The notes beneath the pieces were generated by a model, which made no database searches, was not told the DNA's origin, and saw only the letters and a program-made list of their open reading frames with translations. A stretch of DNA of 64,000 bases from Dryomyza anilis (lineage: Eukaryota; Arthropoda; Insecta; Diptera; Dryomyzidae). The translations under genes and the position numbers were made by a program. The stretch is taken from assembly GCA_951804985.1 (NCBI GenBank), contig OX638133.1, positions 72,236,367-72,300,366 of the forward strand, in the 5' to 3' direction. Numbering within the stretch: position 1 is the first letter of the stretch; every line of letters begins with the position of its first letter. This document shows positions 1-64,000 of this stretch, piece by piece.

Positions 1-479
1 AGTATATATACGATACAATAACACAGAAATGTCAATTTATTGTTGCATCTCTACTCTATATTTGTGAATGTAAATATGTATGTATTTATGTTCCGAAGTC
101 TAAACGAAGTCTAAATGAAGTCTAAACAGCTGAACTAAATTGAATCAAATTTTGACACAATGTGTATGTTGAGTCTGGGCAGAGTATATGCTATATCTCG
201 GTGAAATTAGTGGTTTGGGCGTGGCGCCTACCATATAACCCAAAAATTAAAAACACGTTGTATCAGCGATTGGGATAGCAAATTTAATGAAATTTTGGTC
301 AGCGTTATATTTAACCATTCTAAATTGTCTCTCCGAATGTGGGTGGGATTGGAGCACTGGGCGTGGCATCCCCATAGAAGGTACGTTTTCAAGATTGTGT
401 ATGTCAACAGTTATTATAGTAATATCAAGATATTTCACACCAGGATAACAACAACCCGAAATTCCTTAAACTAACCACA

Positions 480-780
480 CCAAAATTCACCACAACGAAA
501 CTCACTACACAGAAATTCACCAAACTAAAACTCACCACATTAAAATTCACCACACTAAAATATACCACACAAAAATTCACCGCACTAAAACTCACCACAC
601 TAAAATTCACAACACAAAAACACACCACACTAAAACTTCTACTGAGAAAAACTCTACGGGGAAAAATTCTACGGGGAAGAATTCTACGGGAAAGCGTTTT
701 ACGGGAAAGCGTTTTACGGGAAGAATTTTACGAAGAAAATTTCTACTGGGAAAAATTCTACGGCTAAATTTTCTACGGGA
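480..780. repeat. Two fused 15-bp minisatellites
   Basis: About ten units of AAAATTCACCACACT-type sequence, alternating AAATTCAC and AAACTCAC (30-bp higher order), pass in register into about nine units of GAAAAATTCTACGGG type. The 15-bp period makes long meaningless open frames on the minus strand. Confidence 0.85.
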
Positions 781-1637
781 AGGCACAGTCTGAGGAAGAA
801 TCGGCTTTGAGAAAAGTTGTTTTGGCGGAGAATTATTTTTGTTTTGGTTACTACTACTAAAAAACGTTCACAGCGAAGCTCATATCCCTGATATTTAATA
901 ATGAAAATGTTCTTTATATTAATAAAATCACTCCATATTTTTTGCACGAGTAGTGCACGGATCCAGCTAATCCCTTATAAAATTGAAATACCACAAATAT
1001 TTTATTTGAGAGTAGGAATGTTTTTTGGTTTTGAATATAAATAGTGCTAATTTATTTGGTTTTTTTTTGCAAATCAAGGAATTTTTTATATAAAAAAAAA
1101 ATCAAAAATTTATAACAGACTTAAACGGATGGAAATTGAATATCAGCTAAATAATTGTTTAAATATGGAGAAAAATATAAATGTGATCACCAAAATAAAA
1201 TCTTGTAAAAGAAAATAATTTGTTTAACGAACTAAAAACGGATGGAAATTGAATTTCAGCTGAATAAAGTATTAAATATGAACAGAAATAAAAATGTGAC
1301 TATCAATCTAAAATCATGTAATGTCAAAAAAAAAGAATAGATCAAAATATATTTCTTTTGAGTATACGAAAAGCTAAAATTGGTGATGTAGAAATTAACA
1401 AAAATGGCAAAAAGTATTGAAAACGGAGAAAAAATATAAAACTACAACTCAGAACTGAACCAAAACTATTAACACATTTCTTTTTTTTTAAGTAGACAAA
1501 AACAACTTAAGTAAGGAACATTGTAAACGTATCATATACATAAAAAACGGGAAAATTATTTAAAACCTGCAGAAAATATAATCTGTCCTTGCTTTTAATA
1601 GTTTCCATCTCAAAAGTAAAAACGAAACCAAAACTGA

Positions 1638-1736
1638 AAAACACAGAACTTTGTCAATTGAAAATATTATTAGTTAAAAACTTTTATAGTCAGTTTTTAA
1701 CTAATAATATTTTCAATTGACAGAGTTCTGTGTTTT
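1638..1736. repeat. 44-bp-arm hairpin
   Basis: Arms 1638-1681 and 1693-1736 are complementary over 44 bp with one mismatch; loop of 11 nt (TTTTATAGTCA). The arm starts AAAACACAGAACT. Confidence 0.9.
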
Positions 1737-3641
1737 CCAGTGGGCATAGAACTTATCAAAAACGGACGGATACAAAATAGTTTCGCGCGAATGCTTATGG
1801 CGCCTAATTTTTAAATTGTTGACAAAAAATATATATATAAACAACAGCCGGCACGGTCCATTCTTAATATACAATAAAATATGAACAAAAAATGATTTGC
1901 CACACTGACTGCAACACACGAATAAATTATGACAGACGCATGTAATATGACAAAAATAAAAAAAACTACACTCAACATTATGAAACAACAACAAAACTTG
2001 TATATAAATAAAATCAGAACATGCTCCAGAAAGCAATAACAAAAATAAATAAACAAATATTACAAAATCCACTTTGAGAAAAACCAACAAAACACAAAAT
2101 TATTTTAAAAGTTCACAAATGAGGTGAGATTTTGGAAAATGATATCGAACGAAATTTTTTTGTAAAAAAAATACACGAGCCTACAAACAAATAAAAAAAT
2201 GAAGTACATAATTATCTTAAGAGTGGAAAAAATATGGGTCAAGCGGTGGTATGTGGCGTGAGGTGTATGTAGTCTCTGTGGTGTTGACATGATTTTGGGG
2301 GGCATGAATGATGGGAGGTATAACCAAAAACAAAACAAAATACATGAGTTTTCGAACAAGTGTTTCGGTGATGCGTAGAAAAAAGCGGTCACAATCACAG
2401 AATGAATTTTTCTGGTATTTTATGGGATAGTTTTAGAACGAGATACACTGAGAATGCTGTAAAGAGTGAGTGGAACAACAGCAAACATGGGGCATATTAG
2501 GTTATTTCGGGATTTGTAGAGAATTGTAGAATATTCTACTATTGAAACCAAATATTTGATTTATTGCTGTTGCTTGTTAAATTATGTTTTGCAGGCAATA
2601 TTGGGGATTTGTACAACATTGTTTAGACAGCAATGCGATTAGGAGCGATTATAACATATACAAAAATGTTTGAATTTTTTTATAAATTTATAATTTATAT
2701 CTTGAAGAGAATGCACAATCGAAATTGTATTAAAATTTCTAACTGATAGAATTTGTTTATTGCTGTTCCAGATTTATCAATACAAAAGAAAGAAATTTTA
2801 AAAGAATTGTTTTCAAATATTTTCCTCTAGATTGAAAGTGAATTATAGAATATATAAAATTTGTACAACTTATTAATATTTTAGATTTCTAGAAATCTGC
2901 GTGTTTACAATACAAAACTCCCAAATAAATTTAATTTTGATTTATATTTGATATATTGCCATCATTCCACACATTTGACTGTAACAAATTAAACAAACAG
3001 CAACAGTTCCAATGCATCGTTGACAACAGACGACTCAACAACTCATAAATTATTGCAGTTGCAACAGCAGCAGCGTCATCAAAACTTTTCAATATTTCAC
3101 TATATTTCATTACTACGCCTTTTTCATATTTTCAAATAGACATTTCTCAAATTGTGTTCTACCTTTTTTGAAGTACTTCCTGTTTTTAATAATGTCTGTC
3201 TGTTCATTTTCACAACGCATCTAATTAATTATAGAATATTGCCCCATAGTTTTACGTGTGACAGCTATATTTAGGTTTTTGTTTGTTTTTAAAATTACCA
3301 AGTTTATATTGCGCTGTTGATTTGACATGAGTGACATTTGAAATGTGTTTTTGGAAATATGGTTTTTATTATTTTGATAATTGGGAAAATATATATTTTT
3401 AGATGAAAATATTATCCCCATCCATGTTCATTTGAGATACATTTGGCATATAGTGATAGACAATTTAGATTCACATAGAATATTTTCACAAAAAAAGGTT
3501 TTTCTTTTAAATCAACTATAAATTGTTTTATGAATATGCTTTATTATTTATTATATTTATATAAAGTTCCTAAAGTATTGTGTTTCATACTATAATATTC
3601 CAAATTATTAATATTATTGTTATTATTTTAGGTCGGTGGTA

Positions 3642-61699
<58,058 letters not shown>

Positions 61700-61847
61700 G
61701 GTCGGCACAGATGTTTTAGAAGTCATTCTAGAGAATATTATTAATTTTGAGGCAAAACTGTTGCCAGTTCAAAACGCAAATAATGCCAGCGAACAAAACC
61801 TCTTGTGCAGGTTCTTAGCATTTACACTTAAGCAAAACAAACAACGA

Positions 61848-61853
61848 AATAAA
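61848..61853 (+). terminator. First candidate polyadenylation signal of Kank
   Basis: AATAAA about 150 nt after the stop codon. The following 700 nt contain several more A-rich hexamers, including one at 62577-62582, so use of this one is not established. Confidence 0.3.
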
Positions 61854-63263
61854 ATTAATTTAATTTTTAAAAAATTAAAATAAAGTAAAAAGCAATTAAA
61901 CTTAAGTAGACAACAAAAAATAAATGGCAAATATAGATGAGAGAACACATTCCATAAAACAAAACAAAAAACATAAAAGATTTGAATAATATTTAAATAT
62001 TAAATTTGAATATTTTAAACATACAAATTTTATAAAATTTTAAAAATAAAAAATTAAAACGAAAAATTCGCATATAAAATATATACATAACAATAATATA
62101 AAAGAGAAATGTTAAACATAATAAGACAGCTCTAAAGAAAATCCAATTTTTAATACTAAACAAATTAACAAAACTTTGTAAATTTTATAAAAACAAAAAA
62201 TTCTAATTTGAATAGCTAACAACATAATTATTATATTGTTTGTGTTCTTTTTTTGAATAATATTTTAGAAATATTTATTATTAAAAAAAACTTAACAAAA
62301 AATTCATATAACAAATCACGAGAAAACAAAACGTAGCCATGACCATATTTTAGTTATGTGCTCAAAGTGAAAATAGTTTATTTAAAAAAAAATAAAAAGT
62401 TTGTCTCTAAATTAATGTTTATATATTTATAAAATATATTCTATAACTTGCTGCTATATTGTAAATTTCTATTTGCTAAAATAGTTTAATATATTTTAAA
62501 ATTATATTTTCAATGCTTAATTTTATGCTTACATTGTTAGTTTAATTTATAATTTAATTATAAACATTATTCGCTTAATAAACTTTTAAAAAATTTGAAT
62601 TTTTATTGTAATTATTTTAATGTGTAATTATTTAAAAAAAAACTCAACAACTGTTATATAAAAATCAAAAAACAAAATACCGATATCCAAAAAAAAAACT
62701 TGATAAATATTGGAAAACTAACAGAAACAAAAAAAAATATATGTTTCAGTCAAAACTGTTTTTGTAAATTTATCAATTTTTTATCAAAAATATTTTTAAA
62801 AATGTTTTTGGGAATGCTTGTGCTAAATAATAAAAAGAACACAAAAGAATATATGAAATATTAAGAACATTTAAAGATGTTTCGAGAACCCAACCCAAGT
62901 AAAAATATTTTAAATGGAGTTACCTAAAAAGTCGTCTACTATAATATGAGCAAATCCAGAAAACCCTTAACTTTTGGGGTTGACAAAAGATATTTGCATT
63001 GCGAATTTGTTAAATAAATTTCTTCATCGCTATTCGAAACTAGAAATTGATGAAATGATAATTTTTAAGTAATTATTTTGATTTTAATTTATTCCGAAAC
63101 GTCAAAGTCATGGCATATTTTATGCCTCCATTTCAGGCATAACATAATGTGCGTCATTTCTTGAAAGACGTGTGTTGTCTCCACAATACATTTTGATGGT
63201 ACAACATAAACATTTCCATAAATTATGGCTGGTGAAATTATGGGGAAGAATTCTGCACAAAAT

Positions 63264-63572
63264 TATCGTTTTTTCAAGGTCAAAGTTCAGAATTTTCACA
63301 AATGGGCCACAATTAGTTTGGTTTATTCAATATACAAAAATATTGGGATTTTTTTTACAGAAAATCTAATGATGCCAATCGATTAACTGATTATCAAGGA
63401 TTCATATGTAAAATTTCTGTATCTTTGGAAATTCTGTATCTCCTAAACGGATCGTTTTTTCAAGGTCAAAGTTCAGAATTATCACAAATGGGCTTCAATT
63501 GGTTTGGTGTATTCAATATAAAAACTATTGGGATTTTTTACAGAAAATCTAATGATGCCATTCGATTAACTA
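63264..63572 (+). repeat. 125-bp direct duplication (two units)
   Basis: 63264-63389 and 63451-63572 share TCGTTTTTTCAAGGTCAAAG, TTCACAAATGGG/ATCACAAATGGG and ACAGAAAATCTAATGATGCC, offset 187 bp, with modest divergence. Confidence 0.8.
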
Positions 63573-64000
63573 AACACCATGTAAAGTGAGATTATTTTTT
63601 TATGACATAATATTTCAATATATTTCAGTTTAATGTCATATAATATAGTATATAACGAAAAAATTATTTTTTGAAGAAATAGTGATGTTTTGAACATTTA
63701 AGGCGAATTTTGAATTTTAAAGGGCTCCTTTGTATTTTTGATACTAGGGGCACATTAAAGTGACATACCTTAAAATCATTGCTATTACAATATGTTGCAA
63801 TAAAAAGAATCAAACCAAGAATTTCTCAAAAGCCGCTCCTCACAAGTTTGAAAATAGGTGCAAAATTGTAATTTTTTGGATTTTCAGCGTACATACTGTG
63901 AAATAGATTCTGTTATATTATAAATTATGACGAGGAATTATTTTTTGATGATATAATATGATATGATATTTTGATGATATAATATAATCCGACCAAATTG

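Larger units (their letters stand above)
1..3631. other. AT-rich sequence 5' of the first recognised exon
   Basis: Probably intron or upstream flank of Kank. It contains a GGGCGTGGC-type repeat fragment (about 165-400), 15-bp minisatellites (480-780), a long perfect hairpin (1638-1736) and otherwise AT-rich sequence. The open frames here (for example 1713-2090, minus) are T/A-biased with no protein features. Confidence 0.5.
61700..64000 (+). other. Kank: Kank 3' UTR and downstream AT-rich sequence
   Basis: After the TAA the sequence turns extremely A-rich. AATAAA hexamers occur at 61848-61853 and 62577-62582, among others, so the cleavage site cannot be fixed. A 125-bp direct repeat pair lies at 63264-63389 and 63451-63572. 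No further gene is seen to the window end. Confidence 0.55.

Noticed and set aside
425..628. Minus-strand frame with repeated VVNFS pentapeptides
   Set aside because: Produced by a 15-bp minisatellite, whose period is a multiple of three; not a gene.

Overview
The window looks like nuclear DNA of a higher (cyclorrhaphan) fly: very AT-rich, long introns, short introns of 58 and 61 bp, and a dense load of insect-type LINEs, SINEs, Tc1/mariner-like elements and MITEs. I cannot fix the species; intron size and repeat content suit a tephritid-, muscid- or blowfly-like genome rather than a compact Drosophila.

One gene fills most of the window: a Kank (KN motif and ankyrin repeat protein) orthologue on the + strand. 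I could join ten coding exons by hand, with splice sites and phases agreeing throughout (3642-3675, 26862-27091, 31367-31910, 51884-52329, 52709-54210, 54564-55031, 55090-55333, 56923-57135, 57197-57397, 61517-61699). They give 4065 nt, an open frame of about 1354 residues. Domain order is the KANK order: N-terminal KN motif (exon 2), basic and Ser/Pro-rich linker, coiled coil (exons 4-5), long low-complexity region with repeated GTQ/VQT-type motifs and one SxIP motif (exon 5), acidic/Ser-rich linker (exon 6), and C-terminal ankyrin repeats (exons 7-10). Inside the 20-kb third intron, four short ATG-starting reading frames (42720, 43603, 44146, 44879) each end at a GT donor in phase 1, the phase needed to join the exon at 51884. 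They look like alternative first exons of KN-less isoforms.

The introns are mostly transposon debris, some of it clear. A Tc1/mariner-type element with both terminal repeats and a dead transposase lies at 24036-25309; a second IS630-like relic with 32-bp terminal repeats at 10109-11539; a 5'-truncated LOA/I-like LINE with its target duplication lies between the last two ankyrin exons (57761-61236, - strand); an older LINE fragment lies at 55690-56440. Two tRNA-derived SINE families are present. SINE-A (8223-8411, 21795-21990) shares its 3' tail with the LINE in the last intron, so that LINE family is the likely retrotransposition partner. SINE-B has five copies, one flanked by a perfect 42-bp duplication. 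Other families are a 220-bp MITE with TA target sites, a stem-loop/(GACA)n repeat ending in GGGTATAAAAA clustered at 33-42 kb, a long terminal-inverted-repeat family (3737-6243 and relatives), a roughly 700-bp palindromic family (14735, 46970), a GATATCG-rich family, and several 15-bp-period minisatellites.

No functional tRNA, rRNA, CRISPR or bacterial feature was seen. All calls come from hand translation and pattern comparison; no database search was run.
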